Positions 1 through 6,565 of a DNA stretch of 21,525 nt are shown here, piece by piece. The position numbers and the translations under genes are program-made. Within the stretch, counting starts at the first letter, position 1. Every line of letters starts with the position of its first letter. The DNA is from Clostridia bacterium (GTDB lineage Bacteria; Bacillota; Clostridia; Christensenellales; Aristaeellaceae): assembly GCA_017551645.1 (NCBI GenBank), contig JAFZLE010000080.1, positions 1-21,525 of the forward strand, in the 5' to 3' direction. The notes beneath the pieces were generated by a model. The model ran no database searches, had not been told where the DNA came from, and worked only from the letters and a program-made list of their open reading frames with translations.

Positions 1-998
1 ATATCATGCAGGTACTTGCCCAGGCTCTCTTTGTAGAAGCAGTTCACGGTCACCCAATGTCCTTCGGGAACGTTCTTCTCCAGCTCGATCTGGTAGTTCT
101 TGTCGGTACGCCAGGGCTGGTCGGGCTGCTGGGAGAAGAAGCCGTTGTAACCCATGATCAGCGCGGTGTCGTTGGCCTTGTCGTTGTCGGTCAGCGCGAA
201 AGTCTCGGGCAGCAGGCCCTCATGATACAGGGTGTTCAGCCAGCGGAAGCCTTCCTTGGCGCCGGGCAGCATCTCGGGGTTGGCGGAATAAGCGTACCAG
301 TCTTCCTCGGTCACTTCGTTGAAGTCGACGAACGCGTCGGTGAAGCGGCGCACGTTGAACATCGGGTTGGGGGCGTAGATGCCGAAGGAGAAGGGCATGG
401 TGTTCTCACCGGCCAGCTGGGCAGCCTTGGCGGCGCGCAGGTAATCGGTGAATTCGTCAACGGTGGTGGGCTTTTCCATGCCGAGGGCCTCGAGCCAGTC
501 GGCGCGGATGAAGTTGCCCACATTGGCGACGCTCAGGCGGCGGGCGGGGATGAACCACTGCTCTTTCACGCCGTCGCCGTCATGGTCGGACTGACCGTAG
601 GTCAAAAGCTGCTCGCCCAGGAAAGCCACCAGGTTGGGAGCGTACTCCTCGATCAGCTCGTCCAGCTGCCAGATGCCTTCCTTGTCGATGCACTGCTGCA
701 CCAGGGCTCCGCCGTAGGTCATGCACAGGTCGGGAGCGGTGCCGCCCGCCAGGGCGTTGGTCAGCAGGTCGCCTTCGGTCCAGCGCGCGAAGGATACGAA
801 CTCCAGCTTGATGTGGTTGGGATCGCCGAAATGCTCCTGCGCGTAATGGAGCTGCCAGCAGTCGGTCACGTCAAGACCGGTGATCTCACGGTCATAGCAC
901 TCGACGCGCAGAGTGAGCCAGTCTTCTTCCGCGGATACCGCGGCGAACATGCCCAGCGCGAGCACGAGCGCCAGCAGGATAGCCAGGATCTTCTTCAT
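1..998 (-). CDS. Extracellular solute-binding protein of a carbohydrate ABC importer (3' end missing)
   Basis: This is the substrate-capturing lipoprotein or secreted binding protein of a type I (CUT1) sugar importer. Translation from 998 gives a signal peptide (MKKILAILLALVLALG, then AAVSAEE) and a mature domain typical of large family 1 binding proteins. A DHDGDGVKE loop near residue 138 resembles the Ca-binding DxNGNG loop common in Lpl/Ytc-type binding proteins. The start is fixed by AAAGGAGAG eight or so bases upstream. About 332 residues are present; relatives run to about 450-560, so the C-terminus lies beyond the left edge. It is the last gene of an operon after two permeases, separated from them by a short hairpin. 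The substrate cannot be read from sequence; oligosaccharides or their breakdown products are usual. No alternative reading frame explains the region as well. Confidence 0.9.
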   Translation of the reverse strand, partial: MKKILAILLALVLALGMFAAVSAEEDWLTLRVECYDREITGLDVTDCWQLHYAQEHFGDPNHIKLEFVSFARWTEGDLLTNALAGGTAPDLCMTYGGALVQQCIDKEGIWQLDELIEEYAPNLVAFLGEQLLTYGQSDHDGDGVKEQWFIPARRLSVANVGNFIRADWLEALGMEKPTTVDEFTDYLRAAKAAQLAGENTMPFSFGIYAPNPMFNVRRFTDAFVDFNEVTEEDWYAYSANPEMLPGAKEGFRWLNTLYHEGLLPETFALTDNDKANDTALIMGYNGFFSQQPDQPWRTDKNYQIELEKNVPEGHWVTVNCFYKESLGKYLHD

Positions 999-1026
999 GT
1001 TTGTCTCTCCTTTGATGATATATTGT

Positions 1027-1040
1027 CCGCCTTCGGGCGG
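1027..1040 (-). other. Intercistronic hairpin between permease and binding-protein genes
   Basis: On the minus-strand transcript, CCGCC and GGCGG pair around a CGAA tetraloop, followed by AU-rich sequence without a U-run. It lies in the 69-base gap before the binding-protein gene. Such hairpins often protect or separate the highly expressed binding-protein part of an importer mRNA; that role here is inference. Confidence 0.5.
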
Positions 1041-1067
1041 CAAGGTACAGGTCATTTCCCTTCCGAT

Positions 1068-1985
1068 CTAGCCCTTCACGGCGCCGATGGTGACGCCTTT
1101 AACGAAGTAGCGCTGGACAAAGGGGTACACCACCAGTATGGGAAGGGTCGCGAAAATAATGGTGGCGGGCTGTATGGACTCGCTTATCTCGGTTGCCAGG
1201 GTGGAGGTGCCGCCTTCCATCTGGGCGATATCCACCGCCTGGGAGCCCTTGATTATATGGTAGAGCTTGAGCTGCAGGGGTTGGTAAGCCTTGGTCTGGA
1301 TGTAATACAGCGCGTCCTGGAAACTGTTCCACTTGCCCACGGCGTAGAACAGCGTGAGCGTGGCCAGCGAGGCCATTGACAGGGGCAGGTATATCTTGAT
1401 GAGCACCAGGAAGTCATTGGCGCCGTCGATAATGGCCGCTTCCTCCAATTCTCCCGGCAGCGCCGAGAAGAAGCTCTTGAGGATTATCATATTATATGTG
1501 GACAGCATGCCGGGCAGTATCAGCGCCCAGGGCGTGTCCAGGAAACCCAGCTGCTTTATGTTCAGGTAGATCGGGATCGTGCCGCCGGAAAAATACATGG
1601 TGAACAGCGCCATGGTGTTGAAAAACCTGCGGCCCGCCAGGCGCTTCTTGGTGAGCGGGTATGCCATCAGCACGGTCATCACCATGGAAAACGCCGTGTA
1701 TGTCACGGTTATGAACACGGTATAGAACATGCTCCTCACCATGGCCGGGTCCGCGAATATCGCCCTGTATGCGTTAAAATCCCAGCCCACGGGCCAGAAC
1801 GTCACCTTGCCCGCCAGTATCGCCGACTTGCTGCTTAAGGAGTTGGCAGCCACGTTCACGAACGGCAGCAGGCAGGTCATGCTTATAAGCAGAATGATCA
1901 GCGTCAGCACCACCTGATAGCCCGTCCAGATGCTCTTTTCCTTCCTGACTTTTATCGCCGGCTTCTCAGTCGCTGTGTTAGTCAT
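1068..1985 (-). CDS. Carbohydrate ABC transporter permease, LplC/YtcP type
   Basis: This is one of the two membrane-spanning subunits of a CUT1 sugar importer. The 305-residue protein has a cytoplasmic basic N-terminus, a first membrane segment at about 22-46, further segments to residue 290, and the EAA loop at 182-201 (EEAAIIDGAN...YLPLS) that contacts the ATPase. It ends in the family's typical FVKGVTIGAVKG tail. The start is set by TAAGGAGG seven bases upstream, which overlaps the stop codon of the preceding permease, so the two are translationally linked. Length is normal for the family. It pairs with the LplB-type permease just upstream and the binding protein downstream. No ATPase gene is nearby, as is usual for Lpl-type systems that share a multitask ATPase such as MsmX. 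Confidence 0.95.
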   Translation of the reverse strand: MTNTATEKPAIKVRKEKSIWTGYQVVLTLIILLISMTCLLPFVNVAANSLSSKSAILAGKVTFWPVGWDFNAYRAIFADPAMVRSMFYTVFITVTYTAFSMVMTVLMAYPLTKKRLAGRRFFNTMALFTMYFSGGTIPIYLNIKQLGFLDTPWALILPGMLSTYNMIILKSFFSALPGELEEAAIIDGANDFLVLIKIYLPLSMASLATLTLFYAVGKWNSFQDALYYIQTKAYQPLQLKLYHIIKGSQAVDIAQMEGGTSTLATEISESIQPATIIFATLPILVVYPFVQRYFVKGVTIGAVKG

Positions 1986-1997
1986 ATGCCCGCCTCC

Positions 1998-2933
1998 TTA
2001 CCAGATGCCCTCTTCGCCCAGTTTGGTGGACACGAAGTTGGCGGAAGATATGAGTATCAGTCCGACCACCGACTGGAACAGACCGATGGCGGTCGCCCTT
2101 GCGAACTGGGAATTGGTTATGCCGGTGCGGTATACGAATGTGGAAAGCACGTCGCAGTATTTGCGCACCTGGGGGTTGCCCAGTATCTGCGGCCGGTCGA
2201 AGCTTATGTTCATCATCTGGCCCACGCTGAGGATGAGCAGCACCACGATGGTGGAACGGATGCCCGGCAGCGTGACGTGCCAGATCTGCTGCATTTTGTT
2301 GGCGCCGTCTATCTTGGCGGCCTCAAACAGCTCCATGTTGATGCCGGTTATGGCGGACAGGTACAGTATCGTGCCCCAGCCCATGCCCTGCCACACGCCC
2401 ACCAGCGTGTAGGTGGCCTGCCAGTGCGGGCCGTCGGTCAAAAACGGTATGCCCGTAGTCACCCAGCCCCACTTGAGCAGGGTGGAGTTTATCAGGCCCG
2501 TGCTGGGAGAAAAGATCTGCAGCACCATGCCGCCGATTATGATCCAGCTTAAGAAGTGCGGCAGGTAAAGCAGCGTCTGAGATACCTTCTTTACGGCTAT
2601 CGAGCGCATCTCGTTAAGCATTATGGCAAGCACGATGGGCACCGGGAAACCGCACACCAGACCCATGAAATTGAGCCACAGGGTATTGAGCAGCGCGTAG
2701 GAGAAGTCCGACATGCCCATGGTAAAGCGGAAGTTCTCCAGGCCTATCCACTGGCTGTTCCACATGCCCGTGAACATGTTGAAGTCCTGGAAGCCGATGA
2801 TGATGCCCGCCATGGGTTTATAACAGAAGATAAGATAGAACGATATGGGCAGTATAAGCATTACATACAGCCGCCAGTCCTGCAGCCAGGACCTGCGGCG
2901 CGGTTTTTTGCGATCTGCGGCGGTCGCAGTCAT
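1998..2933 (-). CDS. Carbohydrate ABC transporter permease, LplB type
   Basis: First gene of the left import operon; it encodes the partner permease of the gene that follows. The 311 residues include a basic N-terminus, a first membrane segment at about 22-46, the segment WQGMGWGTILYLSAI near 181-195 that is a hallmark of LplB-type permeases, and the EAA loop at 204-223 (EAAKIDGANK...TLPG). A GTG nine bases upstream (2942) is in frame, but the ribosome site AAGGGG abuts it directly and is correctly spaced (eight bases) from the ATG at 2933, so the ATG was chosen. Only 12 bases separate it from the next permease. A sigma-A -10 and a duplicated motif lie upstream, so it is probably transcribed under activator control. 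Confidence 0.95.
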   Translation of the reverse strand: MTATAADRKKPRRRSWLQDWRLYVMLILPISFYLIFCYKPMAGIIIGFQDFNMFTGMWNSQWIGLENFRFTMGMSDFSYALLNTLWLNFMGLVCGFPVPIVLAIMLNEMRSIAVKKVSQTLLYLPHFLSWIIIGGMVLQIFSPSTGLINSTLLKWGWVTTGIPFLTDGPHWQATYTLVGVWQGMGWGTILYLSAITGINMELFEAAKIDGANKMQQIWHVTLPGIRSTIVVLLILSVGQMMNISFDRPQILGNPQVRKYCDVLSTFVYRTGITNSQFARATAIGLFQSVVGLILISSANFVSTKLGEEGIW

Positions 2934-2989
2934 ATTGCCCACCCCTTATGTGTACGGAATTTATATACGCTTTTCTACCGAATATGTAC

Positions 2990-3018
2990 ATTATACCCTC
3001 TGAAAAGCGGAATTGCTA
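2990..3018 (-). promoter_or_regulatory. Promoter of the left import operon (consensus -10, poor -35)
   Basis: Read on the minus strand, a perfect TATAAT (2990-2995) is preceded after 17 bases by TAGCAA (3013-3018), which matches the -35 consensus poorly. The predicted transcript starts about 50 bases before the permease ATG. A strong -10 with a weak -35 next to a repeated motif is the usual look of an activator-dependent promoter. Confidence 0.6.
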
Positions 3019-3063
3019 TGCATATCTTACACAATTTTCTGCTTTGATATGCATTTATTACAC
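3018..3063. repeat. Candidate activator-binding repeats upstream of the import operon
   Basis: ATGCATATCTTACAC (3018-3032) and ATGCATTTATTACAC (3049-3063) match at 13 of 15 bases and are 31 bases apart, about three helical turns. The same stretch also holds a perfect 9-base inverted repeat, ATGCATATC (3018-3026) and GATATGCAT (3046-3054). The repeats start at the edge of the weak -35, as expected for an AraC-type or similar activator. The regulator is not in the window. Confidence 0.55.
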
Positions 3064-3108
3064 GATATTAACACTTTGGCCAAATCGCGCATGGCAGCCG
3101 GGTCGTTT

Positions 3109-3774
3109 TTAGCCGCGGCCCGTCCCTCCGCGCGCGGCCTGCGGTTTTCGGAACACCAGCAGCCTGCCCCTTTCCAGTTCGTCCAGGCTCAGTCCTCCCT
3201 TTTGCTGGTAATACGGGCTGTACGCCTTCTCGAAATGGACGCCCCACGCCTCAATGTTCATGTGCTCGAAGCCGTACCCGCATATCTCGTCCGTCAGTTT
3301 CCGGTAGGTGTATCTACACTTTTTCCCGGCTTTGTCCCGGAAGTTCGAAAGGTGGAACGGCAGGACCGCCAGTATCCCTCCCCGCTTCAGTGTCCTTTGC
3401 GCTTCCTCCAGCATCACGAAGCGGTGCAGCCCGCCGTATATCTTTTCTTCCCCGTGGAACAGGTCTGAATAAAGTATCAGGTCAAACGTGCCGTCGTCAA
3501 ACTCCTGGCGGAAGTCCTCTCTCCCTGCGACTGCGGATACGCAGCGCATGTTGCCGGCTTCGGCTTTTCCCTTTATATAGTCCAGCGCGCGGCGGTTCGT
3601 GTCGACGGCGTACACGGTGCAGTCCGGCCCGAACGCGTGCGCCAGGGCGAAAGTGTAACTGCCCATCCCGCAGCCGTAATCCAGGATGACCGGCCCCGGC
3701 ACATTCAGTAGCGGGGCGAACAGGCGTTTGCCTTCCGTTTTCCCCCACAGGTCTATCTCGTCAAAAATGCTCAT
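3109..3774 (-). CDS. Class I SAM-dependent methyltransferase
   Basis: A 221-residue soluble protein with the Rossmann-type S-adenosylmethionine site: motif I is ILDYGCGMGSYT (about 30-41), and the acidic residue ending strand 2 is D58 in VYAVDTN. The strand 4 region is FDLILYSDLFHG and a later strand reads GGILAVLPFHLS. The fold assignment is firm; the substrate is not evident, and small-molecule, lipid or arsenite-type relatives are all possible. An ATG at 3804 is in frame but has no ribosome site, whereas GGAG lies eight bases before the ATG at 3774, which was chosen. It follows a GNAT acetyltransferase gene by 61 bases on the same strand and is probably co-transcribed. No terminator is visible after its stop, so transcripts may run into the import operon. 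Confidence 0.85.
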   Translation of the reverse strand: MSIFDEIDLWGKTEGKRLFAPLLNVPGPVILDYGCGMGSYTFALAHAFGPDCTVYAVDTNRRALDYIKGKAEAGNMRCVSAVAGREDFRQEFDDGTFDLILYSDLFHGEEKIYGGLHRFVMLEEAQRTLKRGGILAVLPFHLSNFRDKAGKKCRYTYRKLTDEICGYGFEHMNIEAWGVHFEKAYSPYYQQKGGLSLDELERGRLLVFRKPQAARGGTGRG

Positions 3775-3835
3775 GTATGATGCTCCGCCTCCACGCTTCT
3801 TCATGTTTCAGCAAGCCGGCGCCTTTCCTCCGCGC

Positions 3836-4288
3836 CTAAAGCTTGTACTGCATGAAATTGCCGTTCTTCACAAACCCGAAATCCGTGTACAGCATTACGC
3901 CCATGTCTGACGCCGTGATCTGCACGCTCCCGCAGCCGTAGGCGCGCGCTTCCTCCACGACGCGGCGCAGAAGCTCCCTCGCGATCCCCCTGCGGCGGTA
4001 AGCGGGAAGGGTGTACATGCTGGAGAGCAGCCCTATCTTTCCCGTCGGGCATCCGAAATACGGCGGTTTCTCCACAAAGGACATGCCGCTGGTGCCGATT
4101 ATGCTTTCCCCGTCCAGCGCCAGATATGAAACGAAGGAACCGTCCGCCAGATGCCTTATATAGTAATCCGTAAGCGCGGGCACCAGGTCTGTATCTTCTG
4201 TCGCGCCCTCCTCCCTGAGCTGTGAGATGCGCATCGGGATGAACCGCTCAAGATCCGCTGCCGTAAGCTTTCTGTATTTGATGTCCAT
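3836..4288 (-). CDS. GNAT-family N-acetyltransferase
   Basis: A 150-residue protein of normal size for a single GNAT domain, which transfers an acetyl group from acetyl-CoA to an amine. Motif A is clear: MYTLPAYRRRGIARELLRRV (91-110), with RRRGIA at 98-103 as the pyrophosphate-binding Q/RxxGxG/A signature. Motif B follows as ITASDMGVMLYTDFGFVKNG, where the LYTDFGF element is typical of the C-terminal strand. The acceptor cannot be predicted. The ATG is preceded by AAAGGGG at eight bases. A -10 hexamer sits about 30 bases upstream. It is the first gene of a likely two-gene unit with the methyltransferase. Confidence 0.88.
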   Translation of the reverse strand: MDIKYRKLTAADLERFIPMRISQLREEGATEDTDLVPALTDYYIRHLADGSFVSYLALDGESIIGTSGMSFVEKPPYFGCPTGKIGLLSSMYTLPAYRRRGIARELLRRVVEEARAYGCGSVQITASDMGVMLYTDFGFVKNGNFMQYKL

Positions 4289-4317
4289 CTTTCCATCCCC
4301 TTTCTCTTACGGACACG

Positions 4318-4323
4318 ATTATA
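4318..4323 (-). promoter_or_regulatory. -10 element of the acetyltransferase gene
   Basis: Minus-strand TATAAT, with only a weak -35 (TTCCTA, 4341-4346) 17 bases further upstream. The position gives a short leader of roughly 20 bases before the ribosome site and ATG at 4288. No equally good promoter was found for the divergent gene at 4459. Confidence 0.45.
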
Positions 4324-4334
4324 TCAGAAACGCA

Positions 4335-4371
4335 GCGGTTTAGGAAGCCGCGCCGCGGAAAGAAACCGCGG
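4335..4371. repeat. Overlapping GC-rich inverted repeats in the divergent intergenic region
   Basis: GCGGTTT (4335-4341) pairs with AAACCGC (4363-4369), and alternatively CCGCGG (4353-4358) pairs with CCGCGG (4366-4371). The two pairings exclude each other. There is no U-run, so it is not a terminator. It lies between the acetyltransferase promoter and the SIMPL gene; its function is unknown. Confidence 0.35.
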
Positions 4372-4458
4372 TCTGCCGGGAACCTTTTGTTCCTCATGTC
4401 CGTCAGACCATTCGTGACGAAACGAACTCGCACAAATAAAGCAAGGAAGTGACACAAA

Positions 4459-5160
4459 ATGAAGAGACTTATGACCCTGACGCTGGCCGTGATCATGCTG
4501 CTTACGGCATGCATGGCCGCAGCCGAGACCAAGCTCACCGTCACCGGCAACGGAGAAACGCGCATCAGCGCGGATACCGCCGTGATCTCCCTGGGCGTCA
4601 GCGCCCGGGACAAAAACGTCTTAAAGGCGCAGCAGCAGGTCAACGAAGCCATCGCCGCCATACGCAAGGCGCTTATCGGGCTGGGCGTGCCCGAGGAAAA
4701 CATCACCACGGACTACATCAGCATCGGCGCCGTGTACGATTACTCCTTTGACCTGGCAAGGCTCACCGCTTACAGCGCCACCACCACCCTCGCGGTCAAA
4801 GTGACCGACATAGATAAGGTAGGCACGCTGATCGACGCCGCTTTCGCCTCCGGCGCCAATGACCTGAACGGCATCACCTTCTCCGCTTCTGACACCGAGC
4901 AGGCCAAAGCCGAATCCCTGAAGATGGCAGTCGAAAACGCGAAAGCCAAGGCTGAGATCCTGGCGGAAGCGGCCGGCCTCAGGATCACCGGCATCGAAGT
5001 CATCTCCGAAGGCGGCGTTTACAGCTATTCCAACACCGTAGGCAACGTCTACGCCAGGGATCTTAAGATGGACGAGGCGTATGTGGAAGCGGGCACCGTG
5101 GTGCAGGCCGCCAAGCTCATCGTCAGCGCCAGCGTAAGCATCACGTTCACTGCCGAATAA
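4459..5160 (+). CDS. Secreted SIMPL-domain (DUF541) protein
   Basis: A 233-residue exported protein of the SIMPL/DUF541 family. Visible family features are the N-terminal TKLTVTGNGETRISADTAVI (24-43), the mid-region ITTDYISIGAVYDYS, the segment AKAESLKMAVENAKAKAEIL, and the C-terminal strand LIVSASVSITF. The signal sequence is MKRLMTLTLAVIMLLTAC...AAAE. LTAC at 15-18 fits a lipobox, but an AAA-E type I cleavage site is equally possible, so it may be a lipoprotein or free protein. Members form oligomeric assemblies in other bacteria and are linked to stress tolerance; the molecular role is unsettled. AAGGAAG precedes the ATG. The next gene starts 44 bases later and also encodes a secreted protein; they share the terminator at 6245-6276. 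Confidence 0.88.
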   Translation: MKRLMTLTLAVIMLLTACMAAAETKLTVTGNGETRISADTAVISLGVSARDKNVLKAQQQVNEAIAAIRKALIGLGVPEENITTDYISIGAVYDYSFDLARLTAYSATTTLAVKVTDIDKVGTLIDAAFASGANDLNGITFSASDTEQAKAESLKMAVENAKAKAEILAEAAGLRITGIEVISEGGVYSYSNTVGNVYARDLKMDEAYVEAGTVVQAAKLIVSASVSITFTAE

Positions 5161-5204
5161 ACGCTCTTTCAAAAACCGATCTGCAGGAAGGAAAACCCAT
5201 TCAA

Positions 5205-6218
5205 ATGAAAAAAGTCATCGCGATTATCGTAAGTCTTACACTGCTTTTCTCCGCGTGCGTTTTCGCGGAGGAGACCGAACCGGATTTCGCCATGTTTTCT
5301 GGCATGGAATGGAGCTTTCTGAGCGGCGCGGGCGCCTGGTCCACGGATATGCGCATACTTGAGGACGGATCGTTCTGGGGAGAATACCATGACAGCGAGA
5401 TGGGAGAGGCCGCCGAGAGCTATCCTGACGGCACCGTGTACTGCTGCTCCTTCTCAGGCAAAATGAGCTTCGCCAGCCGGGCAGACGAGTATTCGTGGAA
5501 CGTGAGCGTCTATGAATTGAAGGTCAGCGAGGAGATCGGGACAGAATACGTCGACGACGGCCTGCGCTTCGTGATCACGGAGCCTTACGGGCTGAGCGAG
5601 GGCGATACCATGCGCCTGTACCGTCAGGGCACCCCCACAAGCCTGTTTTCCGAAGATATGCTCCTCTGGGCCCATGTCTACGGCGAGGACGGAGCCGCCG
5701 CCGAACTGGAAGGCTGGTTCCTGTGCAGCGAAAACAACGGATCCGGCTTTGTCGGCTGTTCGTTCCCCGGCGAAACATACATGGCAGATCCCTGGCTGGA
5801 GCTGACTTCCGCGCAGCTTATGGAGCTGTCCGGCCTGGAATTCGCGGTGCCCGAAGGCGCCGAAAACGTCATTTACCGCTACCTGCCGGACGAGCACATG
5901 GCCGAGATGCAGTTTGAGCTGTTCGGCGACGAGTTCTGCGCCCGCATACAGCCCGCAGCCCTGGAATACGGCCAGCTGATGAACATCTCCGGAATCTACC
6001 TGCCCCTGGAAAACGAGGAAGAGATCACCGTAAAGCACTGTTACGGCACCATCGGCCAGTCCCAGACCGGCAGCAAGGACTGGATGGAGCTGTGCCTGTG
6101 GTACGACTTAGCGCCGGGGCTCATGTACTCCCTCTCCGTGTACAGCACGGACCTTGACGGGCTCGACCTCAGCGCCGTGGCGGAACAGGTGTACATCCCC
6201 GCCCAGGGAGACGTGTGA
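5205..6218 (+). CDS. Secreted protein of unknown function
   Basis: I do not recognise this 337-residue family. It has a clear export signal (MKKVIAIIVSLTLLFSACVF, then AEE), with probable cleavage after VFA; an FSAC lipobox is a weaker alternative. The mature protein is acidic and rich in aromatic residues and Gly, with alternating hydrophobic patterns suggesting beta structure. An N-terminal portion (about 29-130) starts MFSGMEWSFLSGAGAWSTDM and includes DGSFWGEYHDSEMGE, a pattern I associate loosely with Clostridia lipoproteins. A second portion (about 195-335) includes a YRYLPDEHMAEMQFELFGDE stretch. Six or more Cys are present. The ribosome site (AGGAAGG) lies 14 or so bases from the ATG, which is rather far, so expression may be modest. 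It is downstream of the SIMPL gene in one unit and ends at a strong terminator. Confidence 0.75.
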   Translation: MKKVIAIIVSLTLLFSACVFAEETEPDFAMFSGMEWSFLSGAGAWSTDMRILEDGSFWGEYHDSEMGEAAESYPDGTVYCCSFSGKMSFASRADEYSWNVSVYELKVSEEIGTEYVDDGLRFVITEPYGLSEGDTMRLYRQGTPTSLFSEDMLLWAHVYGEDGAAAELEGWFLCSENNGSGFVGCSFPGETYMADPWLELTSAQLMELSGLEFAVPEGAENVIYRYLPDEHMAEMQFELFGDEFCARIQPAALEYGQLMNISGIYLPLENEEEITVKHCYGTIGQSQTGSKDWMELCLWYDLAPGLMYSLSVYSTDLDGLDLSAVAEQVYIPAQGDV

Positions 6219-6244
6219 ACCTTATCGCAAATATAAAACATTCC

Positions 6245-6276
6245 GCCCCTCCGGCTGCTGCCGGAGGGGCTTTTTT
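6245..6276 (+). terminator. Rho-independent terminator of the two secreted-protein genes
   Basis: GCCCCTCCGGC and GCCGGAGGGGC form a perfect 11-bp stem around TGCT, followed by six T. It starts 26 bases after the stop codon at 6218. Confidence 0.95.
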
Positions 6277-6357
6277 CGTCACGTAGGCGTGTGAATCGAG
6301 AATTCATTTTTTCCGCATCGTTTTATGCAAATTGTTAGCATAATGTTAACCCAAGAA

Positions 6358-6384
6358 TTAGCACTCACCTATTGACAGTGCTAA
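6358..6384 (+). promoter_or_regulatory. CIRCE operator (HrcA binding site)
   Basis: TTAGCACTC, nine bases, CAGTGCTAA. It matches the CIRCE consensus TTAGCACTC-N9-GAGTGCTAA at 17 of 18 arm positions; only the innermost base of the right arm differs. HrcA represses genes carrying this site and is released on heat shock. The right arm overlaps the -35 of the hsp20 promoter. A further TTAGCA lies 23 bases upstream at 6335-6340. Confidence 0.95.
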
Positions 6385-6399
6385 CAAAATGAGTATAAT
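6372..6399 (+). promoter_or_regulatory. Sigma-A promoter of hsp20
   Basis: TTGACA (6372-6377), 16-base spacer, TATAAT (6394-6399): both hexamers match consensus. Because CIRCE covers the -35, bound HrcA would exclude RNA polymerase. The predicted start near 6406 leaves a leader of about 160 bases. Confidence 0.93.
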
Positions 6400-6404
6400 A
6401 TAAG

Positions 6405-6543
6405 GCGAACAAAGGGAAAGGGCAAAAGGGAACGGAGTCCCGCCCCGAGTTCGCGGTAACAACATGCTACGACCTACGCCGACACACACCCCTGCGACGA
6501 TAGTCCCGAAAGGCACAATCACAGCAGGTGCGCAGTACGCGCA
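6405..6543 (+). other. Long structured 5' leader of hsp20
   Basis: The leader opens with a possible cruciform stem: GCGAAC (6405-6410) pairs with GTTCGC (6449-6454) and encloses GGGA/TCCC (6428-6431, 6438-6441). A second hairpin, TGCGC-AGTAC-GCGCA (6529-6543), ends eight bases before the ribosome site at 6551-6557. The site itself (AAAGGAGG) is not obviously paired, so this is not a recognisable ROSE or fourU thermometer. Confidence 0.45.
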
Positions 6544-6565
6544 AGAGTCAAAGGAGGTAAGAGTT

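Noticed and set aside
6..1379. Long plus-strand open frame of 457 codons
   Set aside because: It is antisense to the binding-protein and permease genes, rich in Gly/Val/His/Gln as expected of a shadow frame in GC-rich DNA, and has no ribosome site or recognisable domain.
3075..3084. TTTGGCCAAA palindrome downstream of the methyltransferase gene
   Set aside because: It is short, has no T-run and no partner copy, so it supports neither a terminator nor an operator.
3775..3804. Upstream ATG (3804) for the methyltransferase
   Set aside because: No ribosome site precedes it, whereas GGAG is correctly placed for the ATG at 3774.
6464..6565. N-terminal extension of Hsp20 starting at an upstream ATG
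   Set aside because: The frame is open, but the extension resembles no Hsp20, has no ribosome site, and AAAGGAGG is ideally spaced for the ATG at 6566.
6405..6565. ROSE or fourU RNA thermometer in the hsp20 leader
   Set aside because: No UUGCU or UUUU stretch positioned to pair with the ribosome site was found; only general structure is reported.
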